A stretch of DNA of 64,000 bases from Candidatus Fermentithermobacillaceae bacterium (GTDB lineage Bacteria > Bacillota > Sulfobacillia > Fermentithermobacillales > Fermentithermobacillaceae). This document shows positions 44,529-53,851 of the stretch, in pieces. Every line of letters starts with the position of its first letter. The first letter of the stretch is position 1. The notes under the pieces were generated by a model, which was not told the DNA's origin, searched no databases, and saw only the letters and a list, made by a program, of their open reading frames with translations. The translations under genes and the position numbers were made by a program. The DNA lies in the NCBI GenBank assembly GCA_018052475.1, contig JAGPNG010000004.1, positions 1-64,000 on the forward strand, in the 5' to 3' direction.

Positions 44529-44557
44529 GAAGCAAAAAGTGCCGTCCCCGCTGCTTC
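44529..44557 (+). repeat. REP-like palindromic element, copy 3
   Basis: A full 29-nt copy (ends GAAGCA and TGCTTC; core AAAAGTGCCGTCCCCG). Its last bases overlap the TGA stop of the GH26-like gene on the minus strand. Confidence 0.75.
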
Positions 44558-46421
44558 ACGGTTGGGTCTGATGCAGGCCTTTTTTGAAGGCTTCGATGTA
44601 TTCGGGTTTCTCATCCAGCCAGTATCGCCGGGCGGGAGTGCCTTTGTGTTCAGGCCGTGGGTCGGGGTCGTAGTAGCTCCACCAGACGGCTATTTTTATG
44701 TTTTTGTACCTGGGTAGGTTTTCGAACATTTCATTGATCCAGGCTTCTTTGTCCCCTCCAACTGAGCTGCATGAGAACTCGGTAATGATCCAGGGGAATT
44801 TGGCGTACAACTGGCTGTACATCCTCCACAACCTGTCATATATCTCTGTGAAAGATCTCCACCTCTCGCCTGTAAGGTCTTGGAAATATGTTCCCGTGTT
44901 GTATCCTGTAAGTCCAATCATGTGGACGTATCCATTGCCGGGATAGTAAGCAGTATGCGAATTCCACTTGCACGGCGGGTAACTCACATCGTTTGGGTTG
45001 AAGATCCAGATGGCGTTGTCTACACCTTCTTCTTGGAAAAGATCGTATACCCGTCTCCACACTTGCACAAAGATGTCAGGATCACATAAGGAAAGGTGTC
45101 CCGAATAGCTGACCCAGGTTGAGTTCATTTCGTTGTTTAGCCTAAAAAGGAAAGGATGCCCAAACTCCTTAGCTTGCTTTGCAAATCTTCGGATCTCGTC
45201 GTCTTTCAAGCCATCTAGGACATCAAAGTTCGGGTTTCTATCATAAGCCCCTCCTACAATCTGATAGGTTAGTTCCACGATCTTTCCGTTTTCATATGCT
45301 TCTTGCATTCCTTCTAAGGGGAAATCATGGCCCATGTATCGGTACCACAGTATTACCGGAAACTGAAAATCCAGTTTTTCCTCTACTTCCTTTATTTTCT
45401 CTTTACCCTCGGGACTAAAAGGATTAGGAGTGAAAAACCCCCAGGTGATGTGGTCCGAGGCGCATATCTTGTCGTAAAGTGCGGCTGTTTCCTGGTTCCA
45501 TTTTGGGATCTTAGGCTCAAAAGACAGATTGTATGAAGCTTCGCCTTTTGGCTCCTGCACCTCAAAGGATTCAAGTATCTGGTAGATGGTATCTTTGTTC
45601 TTTTCAAAAGAAGTCGATTTGAAATGGAACGTGTAATATGTGAGGCCATCTGTGTTTATGTATGCATACGTATATGCGTTCTTCTTGTAGGTACTTTGCG
45701 GCGGAGGTGTCCTGCTTAGGCTAAAAAGCCTTACCTGCCTGCCGTTTATCTCTACCCAAGTGTTTTCATGTATGCTCAAACCGTTGGCTTGTATGTATTT
45801 CTCGTTGGTAACGTAAGAATTGGGCAGGTCAGAAAGCCAGCCCGCAACGTCACTATAAGGTGATATATCCCTTGAAATCCTAAACTCCAAATCATCGCTG
45901 TAGATTCTCGTGAAATCAGGACTGTATCTAAAATCTGCCTGCATATCAGAGGGGTACCTGAGTCTATAGCCTTTCGGATAGTCTATAAGGGTGTTCTCAT
46001 CGGTTCCGGTGACTATTGACTTGACATCTTTGGTGAAATCGGGAGTTTTACCTTTTTCCATCAAGACGCCATCCTGGTAATAGCAGGCCGTATCCGGTTC
46101 GACAATGTCTTGGCTGTCATCTTCGCTATCATCTTTTTCCTCTGAACTCTCGACGTTATCTACCTCGACTGCCGCCTCATCGCTATGATCTTCCTTTTCG
46201 CTTTCTTCATTCCCTGAACTACCTTCCTCACGCAGGTTCTCTTGCTTCGATGCGACAAAAGGTGGGTCTGTAGGCTCCTTCATTTGAGATGTAGAGGGCA
46301 TGAAACTGCAACCTACCATGCTTAGACAAAAAATGGCAACAACGACTATTACAACGAAGGATGGTAAGCCCCTTTGGTGCCGATAGGGCTGACTAGACGA
46401 TGACCCAGACAATGAATCCAT
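44556..46421 (-). CDS. GH26-like lipoprotein (mannanase-type glycoside hydrolase)
   Basis: From ATG 46421 the product has 621 residues. A lipoprotein signal with membrane stretch at about 22-34 ends in the lipobox S-M-V-G-C (Cys38). An acidic, low-complexity linker (Glu, Asp, Ser) covers about 40-110. A domain of about 180 residues of unclear type follows, then a C-terminal TIM barrel with the pair expected for GH26: acid/base E431 in LNNEMNSTW and nucleophile E548 in ITEFS. Beta-1,4-mannanase or a related endo-enzyme on the cell surface is likely. The start is uncertain: AAAGGA is very close to ATG 46421, and TTG 46469 also has a weak AGGA. Confidence 0.8.
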   Translation of the reverse strand: MDSLSGSSSSQPYRHQRGLPSFVVIVVVAIFCLSMVGCSFMPSTSQMKEPTDPPFVASKQENLREEGSSGNEESEKEDHSDEAAVEVDNVESSEEKDDSEDDSQDIVEPDTACYYQDGVLMEKGKTPDFTKDVKSIVTGTDENTLIDYPKGYRLRYPSDMQADFRYSPDFTRIYSDDLEFRISRDISPYSDVAGWLSDLPNSYVTNEKYIQANGLSIHENTWVEINGRQVRLFSLSRTPPPQSTYKKNAYTYAYINTDGLTYYTFHFKSTSFEKNKDTIYQILESFEVQEPKGEASYNLSFEPKIPKWNQETAALYDKICASDHITWGFFTPNPFSPEGKEKIKEVEEKLDFQFPVILWYRYMGHDFPLEGMQEAYENGKIVELTYQIVGGAYDRNPNFDVLDGLKDDEIRRFAKQAKEFGHPFLFRLNNEMNSTWVSYSGHLSLCDPDIFVQVWRRVYDLFQEEGVDNAIWIFNPNDVSYPPCKWNSHTAYYPGNGYVHMIGLTGYNTGTYFQDLTGERWRSFTEIYDRLWRMYSQLYAKFPWIITEFSCSSVGGDKEAWINEMFENLPRYKNIKIAVWWSYYDPDPRPEHKGTPARRYWLDEKPEYIEAFKKGLHQTQP

Positions 46422-46615
46422 CTTCCTTTCCAAGTAAATTGCAAGGTGCCAAGAGCCTGAACGAAACAAAGTGTCCTGAAACGATCTGCAATATAAGGCG
46501 ACCGACCATGACTCACACCTTTAAAGAAGGTTTATCCAAGATATGTGAAGAATCCTTCCACGACAACCACGTAGATTTTAAATGCCACGTTAGATCCTAT
46601 TGAGGAGGGACATTT

Positions 46616-47995
46616 TTGAAAAACCTAGACTTAACGCATTATCAGGATTTCTTCAAAACGTATACTGAACTAAGGATACAGGAAAACCGGTCTACCAGAA
46701 TTTCTTTCGTAAAGGGCCACAATGTAGAAAACTCACGCTCGTCAAATAGCGGCGTATCTGCAAGAGCATACAGCAGGGGTTCATGGGGTTTTGCGTCCAC
46801 CCCTGAACTCAATGATGACGCGGTGAAATCTGTGATACAAAGCGCAACACAGAACGCTCTCTTTCTGGACGCAAGGGAAAACAAGGGCAGAGGCCCGCTG
46901 CCCTCAGTTCCGTGGAATTCCGAAAACGACTTCTCGACGAAGAAGCCTCGACTTGGGCAGAAAGATCTGTTCGAATTCGCAAAAGAACTCGATGACCACA
47001 TAGAACGCATCTATCCTGAACTAGCAAGCAGAGTTGTCACCATCAACACTCTTGACATGGAAAAGACTCTTGTGACATCTGACGGATCATTTTCTCATTC
47101 AATGATCCCTAGGGCATATGTACTAGTCCTTATGTCAGTGATAAAAGATGGGGAACCAATAGAGTTTTACAGACCCTACGGGGGTTTCGGACAGTTTGAG
47201 GATGTACTTACTTCCCCTGACGACCTTTTCGACGAACTCGAGCAACAGTACCAAGATCTTGTAAAAAAAAGCGAAGGCATCTACCCCGACGCAGGTGTAG
47301 CGACGTGCGTACTTGACGCAGAACTTGCGGGAATCCTTGCGCACGAAGCAATAGGTCATACTGTGGAAGCAGACATGGTCTTAGGCGGTTCGGTTGCAGG
47401 CGACAAAATCGGAAAACAAGTGGCAAGCCCGCTTATAACACTAGTCGATTTCGCCAACTCCTTTGATGGCAAACTGTGCCCCGTGCCGGTATTCATAGAT
47501 GACGAAGGCACAAAAGCAGAAGACGCAGTTATAATCGAAGAAGGCATCCTGAAGAACTATCTTCACAACAAAGAAAGCGCAGTGTCATTTGGCGTATCGC
47601 CAAAAGGAAACGCGCGCGCGTTTCAGTTCTCCGATGAGCCTCTTATACGTATGAGAAACACTGCGATCTTGCCCGGCAAAGATAGGCTCGAAGACATGAT
47701 CGCATCAATCGACGACGGATACTACCTCGTAAAACCAGGGAACGGTCAAGCCGATTCGACCAGCGAGTTCATGTTCGCCATCACGCTTGGATACAGAATC
47801 AAAGACGGCAAGATCACCAAAGCGATCAAAGACACCACTATATCAGGAATAGCATTCGACGTTCTTCAAACCGCGACTATGGTCTCGGAAAACACCCACT
47901 GGACCAGCAGCGGAATGTGCGGAAAAAAGCAGCCCATACCTGTAGGGATGGGCGGACCCGCCATCAAATGCAAGATTAACATAGGAGGCAGGTAA
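46616..47995 (+). CDS. tldD: TldD metalloprotease subunit
   Basis: TldD and TldE form a Zn-dependent peptidase that degrades unfolded peptides and, in some hosts, matures modified peptides. This 459-residue protein carries the catalytic HEAIGHTVEAD motif (H243, H247), GHTVEADMVLGGS context and the C-terminal GKKQPIPVGMGGPAIK segment. TTG 46616 follows GAGGAGGG. TldE starts only 2 bp after its stop, so the heterodimer subunits are made together. Confidence 0.95.
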   Translation: MKNLDLTHYQDFFKTYTELRIQENRSTRISFVKGHNVENSRSSNSGVSARAYSRGSWGFASTPELNDDAVKSVIQSATQNALFLDARENKGRGPLPSVPWNSENDFSTKKPRLGQKDLFEFAKELDDHIERIYPELASRVVTINTLDMEKTLVTSDGSFSHSMIPRAYVLVLMSVIKDGEPIEFYRPYGGFGQFEDVLTSPDDLFDELEQQYQDLVKKSEGIYPDAGVATCVLDAELAGILAHEAIGHTVEADMVLGGSVAGDKIGKQVASPLITLVDFANSFDGKLCPVPVFIDDEGTKAEDAVIIEEGILKNYLHNKESAVSFGVSPKGNARAFQFSDEPLIRMRNTAILPGKDRLEDMIASIDDGYYLVKPGNGQADSTSEFMFAITLGYRIKDGKITKAIKDTTISGIAFDVLQTATMVSENTHWTSSGMCGKKQPIPVGMGGPAIKCKINIGGR

Positions 47996-47997
47996 AC

Positions 47998-49293
47998 ATG
48001 GAAGATGTAAGGAACATCGCTAAGAGCGGTCTCAACTCTCTGCTTAAGGCGGGCGCGTATAAGGCTCAGTGCAGATCTACCCTGGTTGATAAGCACGAAA
48101 TGAACCTCGAATTGAGTGAAATCACTTTGCTGAGAACTACCTTTGACACTTCTGTGAGTCTTATGGCTATTCGAGACCACAAAAAGGGGTCTTCCTCCAT
48201 AAACAAGTCAGACGTGGCCTCGTTGGAACAAGCAGCACAGGAAGTTCTTGCAATAGCCGACGCGTCTGCTCCTGACGAAGCGTATGATATCGCCGAACGT
48301 CAGCCCCCAAAAGAGTTTTCGGCGGGCCACGATTCGCCCGATCTGGATAAAATGCATTTGAGGATAAGAGAATTCCTAGGTGAGATAGAGTCTAGGTACC
48401 CTCAAGTAAGAATCATGCAGTCTTATGTGGATTTCACCCATCAAAGAGAGTGCTTCGTGAACTCCAACGGCGTAGATTTCGTCTCTAGCAACGGGGTCTA
48501 CCATTGTGTGTTTGTCTTTTCATCCAAAGAAGGAGACAAGGTCTCGTCGTTTAACTACACCGGATGCTCGCTTAGAGATCTTGAGAACCGCTTCCTTGAT
48601 TCTGCTTTCCTAGACACACTTCTTACGCAGTCAGTTGAACACATTTACGCCAAACCCCTGCAAGGAAAGTTCGTGGGCGACGTAATAATCACCCCGCAAT
48701 GTTTCCAAGACGTCTTGTACTTCCTAACAGAGTCCCTATCAGATAGTGCTCTTATAGGCGGAACTAGCATTTACAAAGACAAGCTCCATAGCCAAGTCGC
48801 AAGCCCTATTCTGACCATACATTCACGTCCCGTATCCGATGAGATCTGTGACGGCTATTTTGTGACAAGAGACGGATATGCCGCTCAAAACAGCACAGTC
48901 ATTGACGACGGAATTCTAAACACATTCTTTCTTAGCCTATATGGGTCGAAGAAGACAGGGCTCAAAAGAAGCGTAAATGATGGCGAGGCATTCGTGATAG
49001 AGCCGGGTAAGACACATTTCGATGATATGGTAAAGTCGGTGGAAAAAGGCGTGCTTCTCACCAGATTTTCCGGAGGAACACCTGCTGACAGCGGTGATTT
49101 CTCAGGTGTAGCCAAAAACAGCTACCTCATAGAAAACGGGAAAATCTCCTATCCGATAACCGAAGCGATGATATCGGGGAATATGGCCGATCTCCTCATG
49201 GACGTAACGGCGGTCTCTAACGAAAGAACCGACTTTGGTTTTAGCATTCTGCCCTACGTAGCAGCATCGGGGGTCACTGTATCGGGAAAATAG
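47998..49293 (+). CDS. tldE: TldE/PmbA subunit of the TldD/TldE protease
   Basis: This 431-residue partner has the same fold as TldD but no HExxH, as normal for TldE. Segments DGYFVTRDGYAAQNSTVIDDGILNTFF and FSGVAKNSYLIENG are typical of the family. ATG 47998 follows AGGAGGCAGGTAAAC. The pair is followed by dapB after 44 bp. Since TldD/E can cut leader peptides of ribosomal peptides, the micro-ORFs 2.8 kb away are worth noting, but no direct link is visible. Confidence 0.92.
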   Translation: MEDVRNIAKSGLNSLLKAGAYKAQCRSTLVDKHEMNLELSEITLLRTTFDTSVSLMAIRDHKKGSSSINKSDVASLEQAAQEVLAIADASAPDEAYDIAERQPPKEFSAGHDSPDLDKMHLRIREFLGEIESRYPQVRIMQSYVDFTHQRECFVNSNGVDFVSSNGVYHCVFVFSSKEGDKVSSFNYTGCSLRDLENRFLDSAFLDTLLTQSVEHIYAKPLQGKFVGDVIITPQCFQDVLYFLTESLSDSALIGGTSIYKDKLHSQVASPILTIHSRPVSDEICDGYFVTRDGYAAQNSTVIDDGILNTFFLSLYGSKKTGLKRSVNDGEAFVIEPGKTHFDDMVKSVEKGVLLTRFSGGTPADSGDFSGVAKNSYLIENGKISYPITEAMISGNMADLLMDVTAVSNERTDFGFSILPYVAASGVTVSGK

Positions 49294-49337
49294 GTACAAA
49301 AACTAAGCGTAACCAAATGGAGATGGAGGTGTGTATT

Positions 49338-50129
49338 TTGAAGATACTCCTACATGGATGCAATGGGAAAATGGGACAGGTGATCACGAGGCTAGTCGGA
49401 GAGTCCCAAATACCCAATGCTGCCCTTGAGATCGTATGCGGAGTTGATCCGGACTTTTCGAGAATCAAGAACTCTTATCCGGTGTATTCCTCTCTTGACG
49501 AGGTTTTTGACAAAGTGCCCATAGAAAAAACGCCCGATGTTATTATCGATTTTTCGCATCATAGTTGCATTGAAAATCTATTGAGATTCGCTACATCACA
49601 GCACATTCCGCTGGTGATATGTACGACAGGCTTCACCCCTTCCGAGGTAGATGCGATATCTAAGGCTGCGGAGCAAATACCCATACTTATGTCTGCTAAC
49701 ATGTCTTTGGGGGTAAATCTGCTAATTTCTTTAGTCGCCAAGGCCTCAACCGTACTTGGTGACTCTTTTGACGTTGAGATAGTTGAAAAGCACCACAACC
49801 AGAAACACGATGCACCCAGCGGCACAGCGCTCATGATCGCAGATACCATCAACAAGAGCCTTGGCGGAGATATGCGCTACGTCTACGGAAGAAGCCCCAG
49901 CTCCGGAAAGAGAAACCCCGACGAAATCGGGATTCATTCCGTGCGCGGGGGGGCTATAGTAGGGGTCCATGACGTCATATTTGCGGGTCAAGGTGAAGTG
50001 ATTGAAATCAGCCATACGGCAATGTCCAGGGATGTCTTTGGTTACGGTGCTTTATCGGCGGCGCAATTCCTCATCGGAAAGGGTCCGGGATTGTACAGCA
50101 TGCAAGACGTGATAGACGGGGTTTCTTAA
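49338..50129 (+). CDS. dapB: 4-hydroxy-tetrahydrodipicolinate reductase
   Basis: The enzyme serves lysine and diaminopimelate synthesis. The 263-residue protein has the NAD(P) loop GCNGKMGQV near 7-15, CTTGF, the catalytic segment EKHHNQKHDAPSGTAL and a C-terminal SHTAMSRDVFGYGAL region. TTG 49338 is chosen because GGAGGTG is 6 nt upstream; an in-frame ATG 49317 has no SD. No other lysine gene is adjacent. Confidence 0.95.
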   Translation: MKILLHGCNGKMGQVITRLVGESQIPNAALEIVCGVDPDFSRIKNSYPVYSSLDEVFDKVPIEKTPDVIIDFSHHSCIENLLRFATSQHIPLVICTTGFTPSEVDAISKAAEQIPILMSANMSLGVNLLISLVAKASTVLGDSFDVEIVEKHHNQKHDAPSGTALMIADTINKSLGGDMRYVYGRSPSSGKRNPDEIGIHSVRGGAIVGVHDVIFAGQGEVIEISHTAMSRDVFGYGALSAAQFLIGKGPGLYSMQDVIDGVS

Positions 50130-50174
50130 CTCCTTTGGATGTCACAAAGACAAGGCTTGAGAGGAGTTGGTGAG

Positions 50175-52631
50175 ATGCATCCCTTTGAAAGACTGGGAGT
50201 TTTCTACCTAGGTCGGCCATATGATTTGGAAGCGAAGAAACACCGGGAGGGTTTGGTCCTTTATGACTCGAAAGACCTGGTTACACATGGAGTCTGCGTT
50301 GGCATGACAGGAAGCGGTAAGACGGGATTATGCATCGCTCTGCTCGAGGAAGCAGCGATCGACGGCATCCCGTCTATCGTCATCGATCCAAAAGGAGACA
50401 TGGGGAACCTTCTTTTGACATTTCCTGAGCTAAGACCCGAGGATTTTCGCCCTTGGATAAATGAAGATGATGCCAGAAGAAAGAACCTCTCACCCGAAGA
50501 ATATGCCGCCGCCCAAGCACAGCTTTGGCGGGAAGGTCTGGCAGCATGGGGACAAGACGGAGAGCGGATAAGGCGTCTTAAGGAATCAGCTGAGTTTGTG
50601 ATATATACTCCGGGTAGCACTGCAGGGATTCCCGTTTCCATTGTCAAGTCATTCTCAGCTCCTCCTAAGGCAATCGTTCAAGACACAGAGCTTCTGACTG
50701 AACAGGTTACAGGGACCGCAAACAGCCTGTTAGCGTTACTGGGGATCGTGGCTGACCCGATCAAGAGCCGTGAACACATCTTGCTTTCCACTATTTTGTA
50801 TGAATCATGGAGGCAGGGCATAGATCTCGATCTTCCCTCCCTTATCCAGCAAATAACTTCTCCCCCATTTGCTCAAATTGGCGTAGTAAGCCTTGAATCG
50901 TTCTTCCCGGCAGATGAGCGTTTCAAATTGGCAATACAGCTCAATAACCTTCTCGCCGCGCCCGGGTTTGCAGCTTGGATGCAAGGCGAGTCTTTGGACG
51001 TAAACAACATTTTGTACACTCCTTCAGGGAAACCTAAGGTATCCATCTTCTCTATATCTCACCTAAATGATGCTGAAAGGATGTTCTTCGTAACCTTGCT
51101 CCTAAACCAGGTTTTAAGCTGGACTCGGGTTCAGTCGGGAACGACCAGCCTCCGAGCCATCTTGTACATGGACGAGATCGCAGGGTATTTCCCGCCTGTA
51201 GCTGCACCCCCTTCAAAGGCACCTCTTTTGACTCTCCTTAAGCAAGCCCGAGCATTTGGGCTAGGGGTGCTGCTCACGACACAAAACCCAGTAGACCTTG
51301 ATTACAAAGGCCTATCCAATACAGGCACCTGGTTCATAGGCAGATTGCAGACTGAACGGGACAAGATGAGAGTCCTAGACGGCTTACAAGGAGCCGCAGC
51401 AGCTCAAAACATGGAGATCAGCCGGCAACAACTGGAGCAGATTATTTCAAGTTTGGGGCAAAGGGTTTTCTTGATGAATAACGTACACGACGTGGCGCCT
51501 ACCATATTCGAGACCCGGTGGGCCATGTCGTATCTAAGAGGTCCCTTGACTCGTAACCAAATCGTACAGCTGTCGGCGCAGGCAAAGACACCGGATTTGT
51601 CTTCGGATATCTATAGAAGCACCTATCAAGAAGAACCTAGCCGAATGCGGCCGGTAGAAACTCCCAACTCGGTTTCTTACAACCAATCCGAGCACGTTGT
51701 ACCTAAAGATACAGAGGCTCCAGTTTTGCCTCCAAACATAACGCAGCGTTTTGTCCCACTTCGAAGCAGCGAATCTATCGATCGTTTCATTTACCGGCCC
51801 ATGGTATTAGGAAGGGCACGCGTTGGTTTCAGAGATACGAAAAAAAAGATAGACTTCGACAAAAACTTGCTTTTGGCCGCACCGTTTGATCCAGGTAGCC
51901 AGAAAGTAAACTGGGAACAGGCCATCGATCTGGGTATCGATGCTTCGGAACTTGACTTGTCTCCTACACCAGGCATCGCTTTCGCTCCGGTTCCGCAATG
52001 GGCAGCTGCGGCCAAAAACTACTCCGCATGGGCAAAAGACTTAGCTGATTGGCTCTATAGAACGCAGCAACTAGAGATCCTGATGAGTCCGACCCTAAAG
52101 GTATTTTCAAACCCAACTGAATCGGAACGGGATTTCCGCATCAGACTGGAACAAGCCTTTAGGGAGAAAAGAGACGAGGCAATAGAGTCTCTCAGGAAGA
52201 AATACGCCGCCAAGATCCAGTCTGCGCAGTCTAAAGTATCAAGGGCAGAAGACGCGGTCTCCCGCGAGAAATTGCAGGCGAAGCAGCAGCAGAAACAAAC
52301 TGCCATATCAGCCGGAGCCGCCTTGCTATCATCGTTCCTAGGAAACAAGAAACTCAGCTCGTCCACACTAGATAGGGCAACCACAACCGCCAGAGGCGCC
52401 AGCCGATACGCGAAAGAAATGAGCGATGTGGAACGCAGCGAGGAGACTTTGAAAAGGTATATCGATGAACTCCATGTGTTGGAAGAAGAACTCATCGAAG
52501 AGACGGAAAAACTGTCTAGCACTCTAGATCCTATGAATGAGGTTTTGGAAGTATGTGTGGTAAGGCCCTTTAAGAAAGATATATCGGTAGAACCTTTGGC
52601 GCTGGTGTGGGTACCTGTGGAAAAAAACTGA
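50175..52631 (+). CDS. HerA/FtsK-like DNA-translocase-type ATPase with C-terminal coiled coil
   Basis: This 818-residue P-loop ATPase has Walker A GMTGSGKTG (43-51), an IVIDPKGDMGN motif, Walker B AILYMDEIAGY, sensor LLTTQNP and a late RVFLMNN segment, as in HerA/VirB4-like ATPases (DUF87-type core). After a variable region (about 480-620) comes a strongly charged coiled coil at about 650-790. ATG 50175 is set by GAGGAG; ATG 50139 in the same frame lacks an SD. Its partner is unknown: no NurA nuclease or conjugation gene is nearby. A DNA or protein pump role is inferred from family only. Confidence 0.8.
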   Translation: MHPFERLGVFYLGRPYDLEAKKHREGLVLYDSKDLVTHGVCVGMTGSGKTGLCIALLEEAAIDGIPSIVIDPKGDMGNLLLTFPELRPEDFRPWINEDDARRKNLSPEEYAAAQAQLWREGLAAWGQDGERIRRLKESAEFVIYTPGSTAGIPVSIVKSFSAPPKAIVQDTELLTEQVTGTANSLLALLGIVADPIKSREHILLSTILYESWRQGIDLDLPSLIQQITSPPFAQIGVVSLESFFPADERFKLAIQLNNLLAAPGFAAWMQGESLDVNNILYTPSGKPKVSIFSISHLNDAERMFFVTLLLNQVLSWTRVQSGTTSLRAILYMDEIAGYFPPVAAPPSKAPLLTLLKQARAFGLGVLLTTQNPVDLDYKGLSNTGTWFIGRLQTERDKMRVLDGLQGAAAAQNMEISRQQLEQIISSLGQRVFLMNNVHDVAPTIFETRWAMSYLRGPLTRNQIVQLSAQAKTPDLSSDIYRSTYQEEPSRMRPVETPNSVSYNQSEHVVPKDTEAPVLPPNITQRFVPLRSSESIDRFIYRPMVLGRARVGFRDTKKKIDFDKNLLLAAPFDPGSQKVNWEQAIDLGIDASELDLSPTPGIAFAPVPQWAAAAKNYSAWAKDLADWLYRTQQLEILMSPTLKVFSNPTESERDFRIRLEQAFREKRDEAIESLRKKYAAKIQSAQSKVSRAEDAVSREKLQAKQQQKQTAISAGAALLSSFLGNKKLSSSTLDRATTTARGASRYAKEMSDVERSEETLKRYIDELHVLEEELIEETEKLSSTLDPMNEVLEVCVVRPFKKDISVEPLALVWVPVEKN

Positions 52632-52826
52632 TTGCGGAGACCCCTGCGCCACAATATCGTATACATTTGTAGCGATACGGCAAAATCGGGCAGTCTAAGA
52701 TTTGCGTTCGCTTTTTGTGCTTTAGTGGTTCTCGCTTCAGGTATCTTCTTTGGCATGCAAGATAAGAAGATAAGTGAGATAATAATGATTACCCCTGAAA
52801 GAACGGGTAGAATGGTATCTGGGTGA
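52632..52826 (+). CDS. Small membrane protein following the HerA-like ATPase
   Basis: A frame of 64 codons begins at TTG 52632 directly after the ATPase stop. The product has one clear membrane helix (about 22-42, RFAFAFCALVVLASGIFFG) and a short polar tail. The SD is weak, so start and reality are uncertain; coupling to the upstream stop is the main support. No homologue is known to me. Confidence 0.4.
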   Translation: MRRPLRHNIVYICSDTAKSGSLRFAFAFCALVVLASGIFFGMQDKKISEIIMITPERTGRMVSG

Positions 52827-52946
52827 GACTTTCGGTTTTCATTGACACAAAAACAAAAGCGTCTCAGGCAGCGCGACCATATTCGCGTTGCGCCGCAGCA
52901 TAGCTGCAGTTTTTGAGTTTCAGAAAGGGGTCGTGATCCTTAAATC

Positions 52947-53711
52947 ATGCTTTCAAAATCTAAGATTATGACAGTTCTGGTAGTGTTCAGCTTGGTATTG
53001 GTGTTTTCGATGGGTTTTCTCGAGACCCGGATGATTCGCTCTTATTTCCTTGATTACTCCATCGAGCAGGTTAAGTATACTGTTGAGCAATTGGTGTCAC
53101 CGCTGGCAGAACTGAACATTTCTCCAGCCGATGAGGATAGCTTGGAATTGGCCAACTGGATATTCTACAATACCGGTCTGCGCGTTCTTCTAACCGATTC
53201 TGAAGGTGCAATCGTTGTTGACTCATCCGAAGAAGGCTCATTGATCGGCCAGAATATCGAGGAAAAGTCGCTCGAAACTACGATGCAAGACGGTGAAATC
53301 GGCTCGTTTAAGATGCCTTCGGCCGGGGAAGGACAAATAGCTATATCGGCTCCGTGGCGAACTGGAGAAGCGATCTCAGGAGCAATAGTCCTGGTAGGAC
53401 CGCTTGAAACGTACGCAAAGCAAGGTACCGCCGAACTCTCTCCGTTTTTTAGAAAAGCAGGTCTAGCCACATTGCTAATCGCGATAGTAGGCTCCTTCAT
53501 CCTCTCAGAACGCCTTTATAAGCAGGGAGAACGTGGGAGCGGTTATCCTTCTTCATCTTTAGTTGCGAAAGTGCCTGATGAAACTACCGAAGAAAAGGAA
53601 GAAGAACATATTGTAGAATCAAACCAGGAGGTTCACGAGGAAACGAGCGAGAACGAGGATGCTCAAAAAACCGAAGCCGAATCGCCTGATGAAGATCTGC
53701 CTATGCAGTAG
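52947..53711 (+). CDS. Membrane sensor-like protein without an output domain
   Basis: This 254-residue protein has a membrane helix at about 7-25, an extracytoplasmic domain at about 30-165 resembling the PAS/Cache-like sensors of histidine kinases (the TGLRVLLTDSEGAIVVDSS strand pattern is the clearest sign), and a second helix at about 172-188. A very acidic cytoplasmic tail (about 205-254) follows. There is no HAMP, kinase or GGDEF domain. ATG 52947 is 16 nt from AAAGGGG, so the start is not firm. A terminator follows. It may report to a partner through the acidic tail, or be a worn-down kinase. Confidence 0.65.
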   Translation: MLSKSKIMTVLVVFSLVLVFSMGFLETRMIRSYFLDYSIEQVKYTVEQLVSPLAELNISPADEDSLELANWIFYNTGLRVLLTDSEGAIVVDSSEEGSLIGQNIEEKSLETTMQDGEIGSFKMPSAGEGQIAISAPWRTGEAISGAIVLVGPLETYAKQGTAELSPFFRKAGLATLLIAIVGSFILSERLYKQGERGSGYPSSSLVAKVPDETTEEKEEEHIVESNQEVHEETSENEDAQKTEAESPDEDLPMQ

Positions 53712-53743
53712 GATCAGTGTAACTGCGGGAGGTACAATCTTTT

Positions 53744-53790
53744 GAACCCTAGACCTATTTGAAAAGCGGGTCTAGGGTTCGTTGTTTTCT
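53744..53790 (+). terminator. Rho-independent terminator after the sensor-like gene
   Basis: A perfect 12-bp stem (GAACCCTAGACC / GGTCTAGGGTTC) with a 13-nt loop is followed by GTTGTTTTCTTT on the plus strand. It ends the 50175-53711 unit. Confidence 0.8.
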
Positions 53791-53851
53791 TTATGGCTTC
53801 TGAAAGTAGGATCGTATCTCCACTTGGTATGTGCTCATTGAGGCAGGGTTA

